From: Citrobacter youngae
GTDB lineage: Bacteria; Pseudomonadota; Gammaproteobacteria; Enterobacterales; Enterobacteriaceae
NCBI RefSeq assembly: GCF_003818115.1
Contig: NZ_RPOI01000027.1
Location: 1 to 43,376, forward strand
Direction of reading: 5' to 3'
DNA length: 43,376 bases
The position numbers and the translations under genes are program-made. The notes under the pieces are model-generated. The model had not been told where the DNA came from and made no database searches. It worked only from the letters and a program-made list of their open reading frames with translations. Of the stretch, positions 16,600-23,428 are shown piece after piece (position 1 is the first letter of the stretch; the number at the start of each line of letters is the position of its first letter).

Positions 16600-17150
16600 C
16601 TATCTCTGCTTTGGCGAGGCTTTGGTGTTTTCAATTTCCCGTATTCCGGCAAGTTGGTTGTTCCCCTTCTCAATGATGGCCAGCAACGGCTCAATCCAGA
16701 GAACCACCTGACAATACGTCATTGAGCTGGCGGCAAAGGCACTATCAGCGGCTGCGTTAGCGTCCCCGGAATCGGCGTGCATTGCGCTGGTACGTAAACG
16801 GTTCGCGTAGTTGAGCAACCCACTAGAGACATCAGCAGGAACAGGCAGATCACAGGTTTTTTCACGTCGTAGAATCTCCCGATATTCGATAACTGTCTTT
16901 TCGGTGCCAGCATCTATCAACAAGTTAAGACGGTTGGCGTTGTCCGCTATCTGGTTAAACCGGTTGAAGCTCAAAGCCTGCGTGGTTATTACCGTCGCCT
17001 GTAGTGCGTTGTCGCTGCGCAGTACCCGGTTATCACTCTCGGACGTGGCCAGTACCGCATTGCTGCGTACTAGCAGAACAGAGAGCACCGCAATGATGGT
17101 TACGACGACCACCAGCAGGATCACGACAATCGTAATTTGTTGATCTTCAT
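16600..17150 (-). pseudogene. i-spanin (Rz) with a one-base frameshift
   Basis: The original start is the ATG at 17150, overlapping the endolysin stop as TGATG, the usual coupling. It reads MKINKLRLS and then hits TGA at 17121-17123. One extra T would join it to the frame LILLVVVVTIIAVLSVLLVR, a membrane anchor, followed by the periplasmic spanin body (VIEYREILRREKTCDLPVP, SSMTYCQVVLWIEPLLAIIE). So the gene carries a single-base deletion at about 17121-17127. The downstream frame is intact to 16600. Rescue from a weak non-ATG start further upstream is possible but would put the endolysin C-terminal region, read in another frame, in front of the anchor. The o-spanin gene nested inside is intact. 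Confidence 0.8.
16719..16865 (-). CDS. o-spanin (Rz1-like lipoprotein) nested in Rz
   Basis: A 48-residue lipoprotein in a different frame inside the Rz gene, the classical nested Rz/Rz1 arrangement. It starts with GTG (GGAG ten bases upstream) and reads MKKPVICLFLLMSLVGCSTT, with lipobox LVGC (Cys17). The mature part is short and Pro-rich (QCTPIPGTLTQPLIVPLPPA), as expected for the outer-membrane spanin partner. Because its i-spanin partner is frameshifted, it may have no partner now unless it pairs with the second spanin set at 18,165-18,434. Confidence 0.8.
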   Translation of the reverse strand: MKKPVICLFLLMSLVGCSTTRTVYVPAQCTPIPGTLTQPLIVPLPPAQ

Positions 17151-17401
17151 CAGAATACGCCCGAAACTGACACCGGAATGCCAGGGTTAAGCAGTCCAAA
17201 TCCATCATCCAGCTTTTGTTGTTTTTCGCCCCACAGGCAAACCTCACGCTCAATCTCGCGGCGGGTGATTAATCCTTTCCACTGCTTACCACCGGCATAT
17301 GTCCAGCGCCGCAGTTGCTCGCATGCGCCTTTCGAATCACCCTGGTTGATTTTTCGTGAGGTGTTTAGGCTCGATTGAGCCATATCACGGTTAAATAGCA
17401 A
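17150..17401 (-). pseudogene. Truncated lambdoid endolysin (GH24), C-terminal part
   Basis: The conserved C-terminal block of P21/P22-type lysozymes is present: [16 protein letters not shown], then [20 protein letters not shown] and VCLWG. The N-terminal catalytic part with the E-x8-D-x5-T motif is absent; the sequence breaks off next to the DedA-like gene on the other strand. About 25 residues follow VCLWG, more than is usual. The remnant cannot be an active muramidase. The phage has a separate GH19 endolysin, which would relax selection on this gene. Confidence 0.85.
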
Positions 17402-17429
17402 AGGAATCTTAACAGGAGCAATTACATTG

Positions 17430-17939
17430 ATGGAGTGGATAAACGCTTTGATGAACCATTTCGCGCTTCATCCATTCCGTCTGTGGGTGCTTCTTTTTGT
17501 TATCGCGTTCACAAAATCTACGTTCCTCATTTCAGCGGTATTCCCGCCAGCATCTGTTATGGTGGCCACTGTAATTTCAGTCGGCAAGACGACGCTTTCA
17601 CCATGGGAAGCAGGAATTGCGATCATGATTGGCGCATGGTGCGGGACAATCGTTAATTACCATCTTGGTATAATGGCGGGACATCTACCTTGGCTTGCAC
17701 GCATAACGTCGCGTCATGTCGATACAATAGTACGGGTTCGCCGTCAGTTGCAAAATAGTTCTGTGTCGATACTTTTCACTTCACGCTTTATTGCCGTGCT
17801 ACGTTATATTGTGCCCATGTTGGCTGGAATGTTGCGGCTTCATCCAGCGAAAGTGTATGCAGTCAGTTTGATCTCCGCGGCGAGTTGGTCAGCCCTTTAT
17901 GTTGGAGGTTTTAGTCTCGTATTGCCTCTTTTAAGCTAA
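17430..17939 (+). CDS. DedA/VTT-family membrane protein (cargo)
   Basis: A ~169-residue inner membrane protein of the DedA (VTT/SNARE-associated) superfamily. Seen are the N-terminal [15 protein letters not shown] segment, [20 protein letters not shown] (the G-x3-G-x3-Y-x2-G pattern), and the signature [18 protein letters not shown] (F-x-x-R-F-x-x-x-x-R-x-x-x-P-x-x-A-G). DedA proteins move lipids, such as undecaprenyl phosphate or phosphatidylethanolamine, and support the proton motive force. AGGAG lies upstream; spacing suits a TTG at 17427 as well as this ATG. It is on the strand opposite the lysis genes and abuts the truncated endolysin, so it probably replaced that gene's 5' half. A role in membrane protection or superinfection exclusion is only a guess. 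Confidence 0.8.
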   Translation: MEWINALMNHFALHPFRLWVLLFVIAFTKSTFLISAVFPPASVMVATVISVGKTTLSPWEAGIAIMIGAWCGTIVNYHLGIMAGHLPWLARITSRHVDTIVRVRRQLQNSSVSILFTSRFIAVLRYIVPMLAGMLRLHPAKVYAVSLISAASWSALYVGGFSLVLPLLS

Positions 17940-18001
17940 ACCGATCATACATACCTTTCTGTCGCTGTAGTTCTTTCATCTCGTTATAGATGCAATGCGC
18001 G

Positions 18002-18244
18002 TTACTTAGGTTCTCTACGTTCAAGACCTGACTCCTTCAAGCAGTTAGCCTGTACTGATTTGTTGTGCGCCAGAATGTCCCGCTTCGTCTGCTTATCCAG
18101 CACGGCAATATCGTGCTCAGTGAGGTAGATGATGCTTACCCAGTCACAGGCCGTGTCCGTTACTTCAGGTTTTGCGGGTAAATCTTTCGCGCAACTCGCG
18201 GTCAACATCGTCATCAGGAAGATGATTAACAGTCTGCTGTACAT
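18002..18244 (-). CDS. o-spanin-like lipoprotein (second spanin pair)
   Basis: An 80-residue lipoprotein: MYSRLLIIFLMTMLTASCAK has lipobox LTASC. The body follows a pattern common in phage Rz1-like proteins: TACDWVSIIYLTEHDIAVLD, then TKRDILAHNKSVQANC. Two Cys residues (in TACDW and QANC) may form a disulfide. It overlaps the i-spanin gene upstream by 80 bases in another frame, the usual overlapped spanin architecture. With that partner it should fuse inner and outer membranes in the last step of lysis. Confidence 0.75.
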   Translation of the reverse strand: MYSRLLIIFLMTMLTASCAKDLPAKPEVTDTACDWVSIIYLTEHDIAVLDKQTKRDILAHNKSVQANCLKESGLERREPK

Positions 18245-18434
18245 CCCTGGCTCCTTTTGTTGTTTCTACCCGGCGTTCGGCTACCGCTTCAGTAGCTGCT
18301 GCACGTTCTTCAGTGCGCTGCTGGTCCGCTTTTGTTTCGGCGATACTTGTACCGCGTGATTTACCCAGACCAAAAGCACCTGCTATTGCAGCCAGCACAG
18401 CAACGGCCAGGCCGATAATCATTTCAAGTCCCAT
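18165..18434 (-). CDS. i-spanin-like membrane protein (second spanin pair)
   Basis: An 89-residue protein with one N-terminal membrane segment (MGLEMIIGLAVAVLAAIAGA) and a charged coiled-coil periplasmic part (ETKADQQRTEERAAATEAVA). This is the topology of an inner-membrane spanin, although it is short. The ATG at 18434 is preferred (GAGG five bases upstream, after the endolysin stop); a longer start would overlap the endolysin. Order endolysin, i-spanin, o-spanin with an i/o overlap gives a complete lysis cassette. Confidence 0.75.
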   Translation of the reverse strand: MGLEMIIGLAVAVLAAIAGAFGLGKSRGTSIAETKADQQRTEERAAATEAVAERRVETTKGARDVQQTVNHLPDDDVDRELRERFTRKT

Positions 18435-18441
18435 AGTGACC

Positions 18442-19056
18442 TCATACCAGTGCGGCTTTTGCTTTGGAGTAACGTTCACGGCGGTCGTTAATGCCGTTCT
18501 GCCCGCCGTTAATAATCTGCGTTACACGTTCCACATCACCCGAATACATCAGGCAACCGCGTAACGTGAAGTACCACGCCGCCGAACGAGCTGCATGTCG
18601 CTCTTGCGTTAGCAGTTCCGGCGTACTGACAAGATCAAGCTTCAGTGCTGCACCGCATTTGGTGTAGTTCTCACGACCAGTGATTTGAAGCAGTCCACGA
18701 CCGCGATATTTCCAGCCGTCACCCTGGCTGTTATTCCCCATGCGGTCACCGTAAACCAGATTGGCTATTTGCGGCTGGTGAGCGACCTGCTTACCATCGA
18801 CACGCCCCAGCATTTCGCACTGATACGGCGTCAGACGCTTACCAAAGGTTTTCTTCAGCCCCTCAACCGAGTAGTTGAAGCTTTCTACCAGCGAGGTAAA
18901 GCCATTGGATTCGTGCCCGACTTGTGCAATGAACATGGCTTGATCATTAACCGCTGTAATTCCAAACTCTTTCATTGCCGCATCAATATGCGGAAACCAG
19001 CGTGCAGCCCCCCCGGCGCTGATACCAGCCGCCTGCTGAAATTGTGATTTGTTCAT
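18442..19056 (-). CDS. Endolysin, GH19 chitinase-like
   Basis: The 204-residue protein is a GH19 (chitinase class I-like) phage lysozyme that cuts the peptidoglycan glycan strand. Typical features: MFIAQVGHESNGFTSLVES, where Glu in HES is the first catalytic acid, then GDGWKYRGRGLLQITGRENY, the hallmark YRGRG-x-x-Q-x-TG block. The C-terminus has VTQIINGGQNGINDRR. No signal peptide is seen, so export depends on the holin. This is the only complete endolysin in the window. Confidence 0.95.
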   Translation of the reverse strand: MNKSQFQQAAGISAGGAARWFPHIDAAMKEFGITAVNDQAMFIAQVGHESNGFTSLVESFNYSVEGLKKTFGKRLTPYQCEMLGRVDGKQVAHQPQIANLVYGDRMGNNSQGDGWKYRGRGLLQITGRENYTKCGAALKLDLVSTPELLTQERHAARSAAWYFTLRGCLMYSGDVERVTQIINGGQNGINDRRERYSKAKAALV

Positions 19057-19187
19057 ATGTGTACCGGATTAAACCACTATTAATGGTAGGGATTAGAATT
19101 CACCTAAGATGATGAAATTCAATTTAATTTAAGTCACAATGAGACTTAAGATAAATCCTAATGGTTTCATCTTCTTTGCGGGTTGTG

Positions 19188-19213
19188 GCGATGTCGTTGC
19201 GACTCGCTTTTTT
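19188..19213 (+). terminator. Plus-strand hairpin with T run, antisense to the lysis operon
   Basis: GCGA-T-GTCG-TTG-CGAC-TCGC (one bulged T) followed by six T residues on the plus strand. No plus-strand gene is seen upstream, so it may end a small RNA made from the 19,060-19,187 gap, or simply insulate the holin end. Confidence 0.6.
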
Positions 19214-19493
19214 ATTTGTGAACAGCATCAATGAGTCGCGCTACGTTACCTCTGACGGCGGCCAGCACAGACAGGAAAATAATGTTGGCCCCAATAGTGG
19301 CCCACGATGAGTAAGGGTAGATACCGCACAGATACGCCAGCGGTACGGCACTATAAATGACCGTAAGCAGCCAGGCTAAGCGAGATATCCAAGGTCGATG
19401 CCGGGAATCACCGCGACGGTAAAACATCAGGGTCAACACTACCCCAGCGCAAAGCAGCGCATTGATTGTTGCCGATGGGTCATTTAGTACCAC
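19212..19493 (-). CDS. Holin-like protein with three membrane segments
   Basis: A 93-residue protein that resembles the phage 3TM holin family (Phage_holin_3_7). Hydrophobic segments are at about residues 9-26 (TINALLCAGVVLTLMFY), 40-58 (LAWLLTVIYSAVPLAYLCG) and 65-82 (WATIGANIIFLSVLAAVRGN), separated by charged HRPWISR. It overlaps the preceding holin-like gene by 14 bases. Two adjacent holin-type genes usually act as a holin and antiholin; which is which cannot be told from sequence. Confidence 0.7.
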   Translation of the reverse strand: MVLNDPSATINALLCAGVVLTLMFYRRGDSRHRPWISRLAWLLTVIYSAVPLAYLCGIYPYSSWATIGANIIFLSVLAAVRGNVARLIDAVHK

Positions 19494-19866
19494 CTGAACC
19501 TCCCCGGCGCGTTATCAGCGCCACCAGCGAGCCGACATCCTGATTATTCAGGAACGTCAGGATTTTGACGGCTAAAGCAGAAACGATTACGGCGCCAATG
19601 GCATCCAGTGGTTTATCACTGTATCCGGTCGCCTGAGCCAGCTTTGAACCCACCAGCCCGGAACAAAGGATCCCTGCGATATACGACACCAGAAAATACG
19701 CCAGCCGACGTGTTGCGCTCAGGTCAGCAGCCGTTGCAATGTAAAATACCGCTCCGGCAAATGCGCCAAACACCACGCCGTAATCGGTTCCGGACAGGAA
19801 TCCATAGACACTGGCACCCGTCAGGACACCACCAGCCAGCCCAGTACCGGAAATCGGATCGGACAT
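19480..19866 (-). CDS. Phage holin (LydA-like, holin III family)
   Basis: A 128-residue hydrophobic protein with four likely membrane segments; similar to LydA-type phage holins. Visible are GTGLAGGVLTGASVYGFLSG, VVFGAFAGAVFYIATAADLS and AYFLVSYIAGILCSGLVGSK, with a basic C-terminal tail (ITRRGGSGGTK). It would form holes in the inner membrane to let the GH19 endolysin out. A repeated 30-bp leader element lies just upstream of its start (19,882-19,913). Confidence 0.75.
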   Translation of the reverse strand: MSDPISGTGLAGGVLTGASVYGFLSGTDYGVVFGAFAGAVFYIATAADLSATRRLAYFLVSYIAGILCSGLVGSKLAQATGYSDKPLDAIGAVIVSALAVKILTFLNNQDVGSLVALITRRGGSGGTK

Positions 19867-19881
19867 TTAGCCCCCTCTTAA

Positions 19882-19913
19882 TTGCTGTGAGTCCTCTCAG
19901 GAATGAGGGGAAA
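19882..19913. repeat. Leader repeat, copy 1 (TTGCTGTGAGTCCTCTCAG core)
   Basis: The plus-strand core TTGCTGTGAGTCCTCTCAG followed by a GA.GAGGGGAA tail recurs at 20,361-20,391 with few differences. Each copy precedes a lysis-region gene on the minus strand. CCTC and GAGG within the copy could pair. Confidence 0.85.
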
Positions 19914-19917
19914 TAGG

Positions 19918-19980
19918 TTCAGGCTTCACGGGCTAGATTTATCAACAAAGCACGTAGCGGATGATTCCCGTGAGCCTGAA
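19918..19980. other. Long inverted repeat, possible structured RNA
   Basis: TTCAGGCT-t-CACGGG pairs with CCCGTGAGCCTGAA (14 base pairs, one bulge) around a loop of about 34 bases. It lies between the holin gene and the terminator of the next gene. It may be a structured leader of the holin transcript or a small RNA. Confidence 0.6.
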
Positions 19981-19983
19981 ATG

Positions 19984-20007
19984 AAAAAGGCCGCCATGCG
20001 GCAGCCT
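19984..20007 (-). terminator. Terminator after the small gene at 20,026
   Basis: Minus-strand GCCGC-ATG-GCGGC followed by CCTTTTTC, 19 bases after the stop codon. Confidence 0.75.
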
Positions 20008-20025
20008 CGAAGTAAGTACGGTTGT

Positions 20026-20214
20026 TTACATTGGTGGAGTGATTGGGCCTTGTAGCACTTCAGCTTCACCGTTATGGCAAATGTCATCGCCTCTGGTTAG
20101 ATGCCAGACTCCGGTCACCGTCCTGCCGGTTTCAATGTCTTCAAATTCTTCAGGAGTGAAGTACGCCACCTGTACAACACCGACATACTGAATCCAGTAA
20201 TAACCTTCTTGCAT
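20026..20214 (-). CDS. Hypothetical phage protein
   Basis: A 62-residue protein starting MQEGYYWIQYVGVVQVAYFT, with TGVWHLTRGDDICHNGEAEV after it. I recall closely similar small proteins in enterobacterial prophages (GYYWIQ plus VWHL-GDD), without known function. The ATG at 20214 is preferred over 20226 because homologue-like sequence starts there and a GGAT-rich stretch lies upstream. It is followed by its own terminator, so it may be expressed as a separate unit in the late leader. Confidence 0.65.
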   Translation of the reverse strand: MQEGYYWIQYVGVVQVAYFTPEEFEDIETGRTVTGVWHLTRGDDICHNGEAEVLQGPITPPM

Positions 20215-20360
20215 ATACGCACCCATCCCATCCTAGTTACTGAGCAGTATATGCATTGGACAATGCCGCTGGCGTTAGAAATTCTACATGTTGAATTAAG
20301 CAGCAAACTCGTAGCGTCAGCCTTTAAGCGCAGTACGCTCAATTCTGCGTGCTCACCTTA

Positions 20361-20391
20361 TTGCTGTGAGTCCTCTCAGAACGAGGGGAAT
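20361..20391. repeat. Leader repeat, copy 2
   Basis: Second copy of the element at 19,882-19,913. It lies directly beside the terminator of the 20,436 gene and upstream of the 20,026 gene. Confidence 0.85.
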
Positions 20392-20415
20392 AAAAAAGGC
20401 CGCCCTAAGGCAGCC
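20392..20415 (-). terminator. Terminator after the gene at 20,436
   Basis: Minus-strand GGCTGCC-TTAG-GGCGGCC (one G-T pair) followed by TTTTTTA. Confidence 0.85.
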
Positions 20416-20435
20416 TATAAAATTTTTGTTTGAAT

Positions 20436-20642
20436 TCACCACAATGACGGATTGCGTTTATTGTGATGAGGTTCTATGTAGACAACGTACTCATGAGAGG
20501 AATCAGCGGCCCGAGTAACTGGAATCTGACACCCGGTGCTCATATTGATGAACTCAGTTCCCTCAGGAACCATCACCGAACCTACATTTGCATTTTTGTA
20601 GAATGCAGTAAGTTTGATAGACCTAGTTTTCTGGTTTTGCAT
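20436..20642 (-). CDS. Hypothetical protein, first gene of the late leader
   Basis: A 68-residue protein without a recognised family. It begins MQNQKTRSIKLTAFYKNANV and contains VPEGTEFINMSTGCQIPVTR. AAGGAG is correctly placed before the ATG, so it is probably real. It is followed by a strong terminator and preceded by a near-perfect CRP-type palindrome at 20,675-20,690. It is the first minus-strand gene after the plus-strand cargo and may mark the original start of the late operon. Confidence 0.6.
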   Translation of the reverse strand: MQNQKTRSIKLTAFYKNANVGSVMVPEGTEFINMSTGCQIPVTRAADSSHEYVVYIEPHHNKRNPSLW

Positions 20643-20674
20643 ATTACAGCTCCTTGTAAGGCGGCATCACTTCT

Positions 20675-20690
20675 TGTGACAAAGATCACA
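20675..20690. promoter_or_regulatory. CRP-like palindrome
   Basis: TGTGA-CAAAGA-TCACA has both half-sites of the CRP consensus with the right six-base spacer. It lies 33 bp upstream of the start codon at 20642. It could place this transcript under cAMP-CRP control; no promoter with convincing boxes is evident beside it. Confidence 0.55.
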
Positions 20691-20794
20691 TTATCAAGGG
20701 TACGTTTTTTAATCAATAAAAACCCGCTCAGTGCCGGATTCTTATGTTTTAAGTCCGTGTCTAAGTGACCACTCTTAGCAGGTTACGATACTTT

Positions 20795-20823
20795 TTGCGT
20801 ACGCGGTAACGTTTTTGTAAGAT
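20795..20823 (+). promoter_or_regulatory. Possible sigma-70 promoter for the ParB-like/methylase cassette
   Basis: TTGCGT, 17 bases, TAAGAT, ending 35 bp before the start codon at 20859. Both boxes are imperfect, but spacing is ideal. Confidence 0.45.
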
Positions 20824-20858
20824 TGACAATATTGTGAGCTAATTCGTTGAGGGAACAT

Positions 20859-22421
20859 ATGTTTGGCCGAATTTCTTTGACTACAAAATCCTTGTCTTCT
20901 TTGCAGCTTGACACCAGCAACCCAAGACTTCTTGGTTATAAAAAACAAGGAAAGTTACAAACTGAAAAAGAAATAATTACATTAATGATGACACGTTACG
21001 GTATACGTGAATTAGTAAATTCCATTCTATCTAACGGGTTTTATCCAGATGAGGTTCTGTATGCAATACCGAATAAAGAACACCCTAGCAAAAGAATCAT
21101 TGTCGAAGGAAACAGAAGGTTAACTGCCTGTAAAGTAATACAAAAACCAAGTTTACTTAAAGATACTCCTTTTTCATATCTCATCACAAAAATTGAACGC
21201 CACCCTAATTATAACCTCGCAGTAGAGACAATAAAAAAATTACATCTTATTGAACTGGGTAGCCGTTCTGAGGCCAGAACATATATCGCATCTAAACACA
21301 CTAAAGAGTCTATTAAGAAGTGGAGTGTTTACACCCAAGGTGCATACTATATTGACTTGCTATTAGAATTTCAGGACATTAATGCATTAAGAGCATCAAT
21401 TAATAATAGCGTTGCCGCAACCAGGATTAAAGGTGTTATCTTATTCACACGATTAACAGATCAAATTCTAACACTACCTACCTTATCAACGGAAGAAAAA
21501 GAAAATCTACTTAATGATATTGATAACATTAAGACAGAAGCAGTCTTTCGATTGATTCAAAGAAAAGATTTTAGGCGCAACATCGCAAAAATCAACCTTA
21601 GTTCAGAAGGCGACATCATTGTAAAAAACATTAGCAACACTGCTTACAATCATGTTCTCGCAAGATTAGCTAGAGATGCTAATTTCACAAAGAAATTATC
21701 TACACGTCAAGAAAATGACAAAGACATTTCCGCTTATTTAGAAGAATTAAGGGAAATCAAATATCAATTTACCTCACCGGAAGATGTTTACTTAACGGAT
21801 GACAATGAAAACGATGAGGCGACATTTGATATTTCAAATGAGGATGAGAATGATGAAACAGACTCAAATGAACAGGAACCCCAAAATGATGATACTATAC
21901 CTTTACCCCTACCACCAACAATAAAAATAGTTAAGAAAAAACAATCGGTTTCACCATTAAAAAAAACAACACCTTTGACTAACATTCATAATAAAATCGA
22001 TGATTTAATATCAGAAGCACGAACACTGAATTGTTTTAAATACAAACACAGCGCAATATTATTAAGTAGAACATTATTACAAGTTACCATGTCACATATT
22101 ATAAAATCATCTGATTTGCATGGCCATTATATGGCTGAGGCAAATCGTAAACATGCCTACCTCGAACTGGATAATTTACTTGGCTATTTTTCTAACAATT
22201 TGAAAGGTATCTTTCCGAATGAAAGTGATGAAAGTATGTACAAGCTCATTCGTTCTGAGCTGAATAGTTACAAAGACACTGGAAAGACGATAGCTAACCT
22301 CGTCACGCACAATGACATACATCCGCTTACTTTACAGGAAGTTACGCACGCGCAAGTTAAATTACAATCTCTGATGGATTATTTTTTAGGCAATATTATC
22401 AGTGGCCATCGAGCCGCTTAG
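20859..22421 (+). CDS. ParB-like N-domain protein with acidic linker and helical C-domain
   Basis: A 520-residue, A/T-rich gene on the strand opposite its neighbours. Residues ~45-95 look like a ParB/Srx-type N-domain: YGIRELVNSILSNGFYPDEV, then IIVEGNRRLTACKVIQ, where E-G-x-R-R-L-x-A is the family's nucleotide-binding motif. Residues ~95-305 are mostly helical without a known motif. Residues ~313-346 form a very acidic linker (DDNENDEATFDISNEDENDE) with a Pro/Lys stretch after it. The last ~135 residues form a helical domain (NKIDDLISEARTLNCFKYKH, RTLLQVTMSHIIKS). The ATG at 20859 has GAGGG five bases upstream. With the adjacent methyltransferase it forms a two-gene cassette. I know of no named function; a DNA-sensing or restriction-like role is inference. 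Confidence 0.75.
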   Translation: MFGRISLTTKSLSSLQLDTSNPRLLGYKKQGKLQTEKEIITLMMTRYGIRELVNSILSNGFYPDEVLYAIPNKEHPSKRIIVEGNRRLTACKVIQKPSLLKDTPFSYLITKIERHPNYNLAVETIKKLHLIELGSRSEARTYIASKHTKESIKKWSVYTQGAYYIDLLLEFQDINALRASINNSVAATRIKGVILFTRLTDQILTLPTLSTEEKENLLNDIDNIKTEAVFRLIQRKDFRRNIAKINLSSEGDIIVKNISNTAYNHVLARLARDANFTKKLSTRQENDKDISAYLEELREIKYQFTSPEDVYLTDDNENDEATFDISNEDENDETDSNEQEPQNDDTIPLPLPPTIKIVKKKQSVSPLKKTTPLTNIHNKIDDLISEARTLNCFKYKHSAILLSRTLLQVTMSHIIKSSDLHGHYMAEANRKHAYLELDNLLGYFSNNLKGIFPNESDESMYKLIRSELNSYKDTGKTIANLVTHNDIHPLTLQEVTHAQVKLQSLMDYFLGNIISGHRAA

Positions 22422-22462
22422 TATGTATAATCAGTAATATTAAAATGTTTGAGGTTTTTAGT

Positions 22463-23416
22463 ATGCTCACTTATGACTCTAGCCAATTGAATTTATTAAA
22501 GAAAAGAACTTTTAGTTCACAATTGGGCATACCTCATATTTCTCAAGATGTTTCTCCGCTCAGATATCCAGGCGGCAAGGCAAAGCTATCAAGATTCATA
22601 GCTTTATTTATCGTATCTAACAAACTTAACGGCTGTACATTAGTCGAACCTTTTTGTGGAGGAGCGGGCGGCACCTTACCACTTTTGCTATCGGGGTTAA
22701 TAGATAAACTAATCTTAAATGATTTGAACCCTTGTGTCGCATCATTTTGGCGCTGTTTAGTTAATAACCCAAGTTCATTAATAAACTTAGTCGAATCAGA
22801 GAAAGTAGACATTGAAGCGTGGCATCACTGGAGAAATATTTATTTTAATCCAGAAAGTCACACAGATATTGAGAAAGGGTTTGCAGCATTTTTCCTTAAC
22901 CGGACTAATCGTTCAGGAATGCTGCATGCGGGGCCAATTGGAGGGCGTGAACAATCACATGAAAAATACACCATTGATTGTAGATTCAATAGACCAGCAT
23001 TAATAAAACGTATTGAAATAATCTCTCAATATTCAAAAAAAATAAAAGTTACGGAGCAGGATGCCTGTGATTCACTAAACAGAAAAACAGTAGATGATTT
23101 AATTTATGCTGATCCTCCATATGTACAAGAGGGGAAAAATATATACAATAAATTCTGTTTTACAGATGATGATCATACTCGCTTTGCGAAAAAAATAAAA
23201 AGAAGCAAAGCACATTGGCTCTTATCGTATGATGATCATCCGTTAATACATAGACTTTATTCATCAACTGGGATAAACATTGTGGAATTATCCTATGCGA
23301 TAAATAAAGCTAGAATCGGTAGAGAACTTCTGATTGCATCTGCAAATTCCCGGCAACCTGTTTTAAGGGTACATGAAGATACAGATGCGCAGATTTATGG
23401 TCATTCTGTGGTATAA
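22463..23416 (+). CDS. DNA adenine methyltransferase, D12 class (Dam-like)
   Basis: A 317-residue N6-adenine methyltransferase of the D12 (Dam/DpnM-like) class. LRYPGGKAKLSRFI is the N-terminal AdoMet motif, FCGGAGGTLPLLL motif I, LNRTNRSGMLHAGPIGG the target-recognition side, and DLIYADPPYVQEG the catalytic DPPY. FSMLTYDSS precedes it; the ATG at 22463 is chosen because GAGG lies eight bases upstream, whereas 22445 has none. It follows the ParB-like gene by 41 bases on the same strand. A GATC-type target is plausible but not shown. It could protect self DNA from an effector encoded by its partner, or alter phage DNA against host restriction. Confidence 0.9.
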   Translation: MLTYDSSQLNLLKKRTFSSQLGIPHISQDVSPLRYPGGKAKLSRFIALFIVSNKLNGCTLVEPFCGGAGGTLPLLLSGLIDKLILNDLNPCVASFWRCLVNNPSSLINLVESEKVDIEAWHHWRNIYFNPESHTDIEKGFAAFFLNRTNRSGMLHAGPIGGREQSHEKYTIDCRFNRPALIKRIEIISQYSKKIKVTEQDACDSLNRKTVDDLIYADPPYVQEGKNIYNKFCFTDDDHTRFAKKIKRSKAHWLLSYDDHPLIHRLYSSTGINIVELSYAINKARIGRELLIASANSRQPVLRVHEDTDAQIYGHSVV

Positions 23417-23428
23417 GAACTATTGCTC

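Noticed and set aside
20115..20342. Possible small minus-strand gene overlapping the 20,026 gene
   Set aside because: No ribosome site, and it covers a better supported gene in another frame.
20714..20740. Possible late terminator tR' before the first late gene
   Set aside because: CCGGCACTGAGCGGG with a T run forms only about three pairs, too weak to call.
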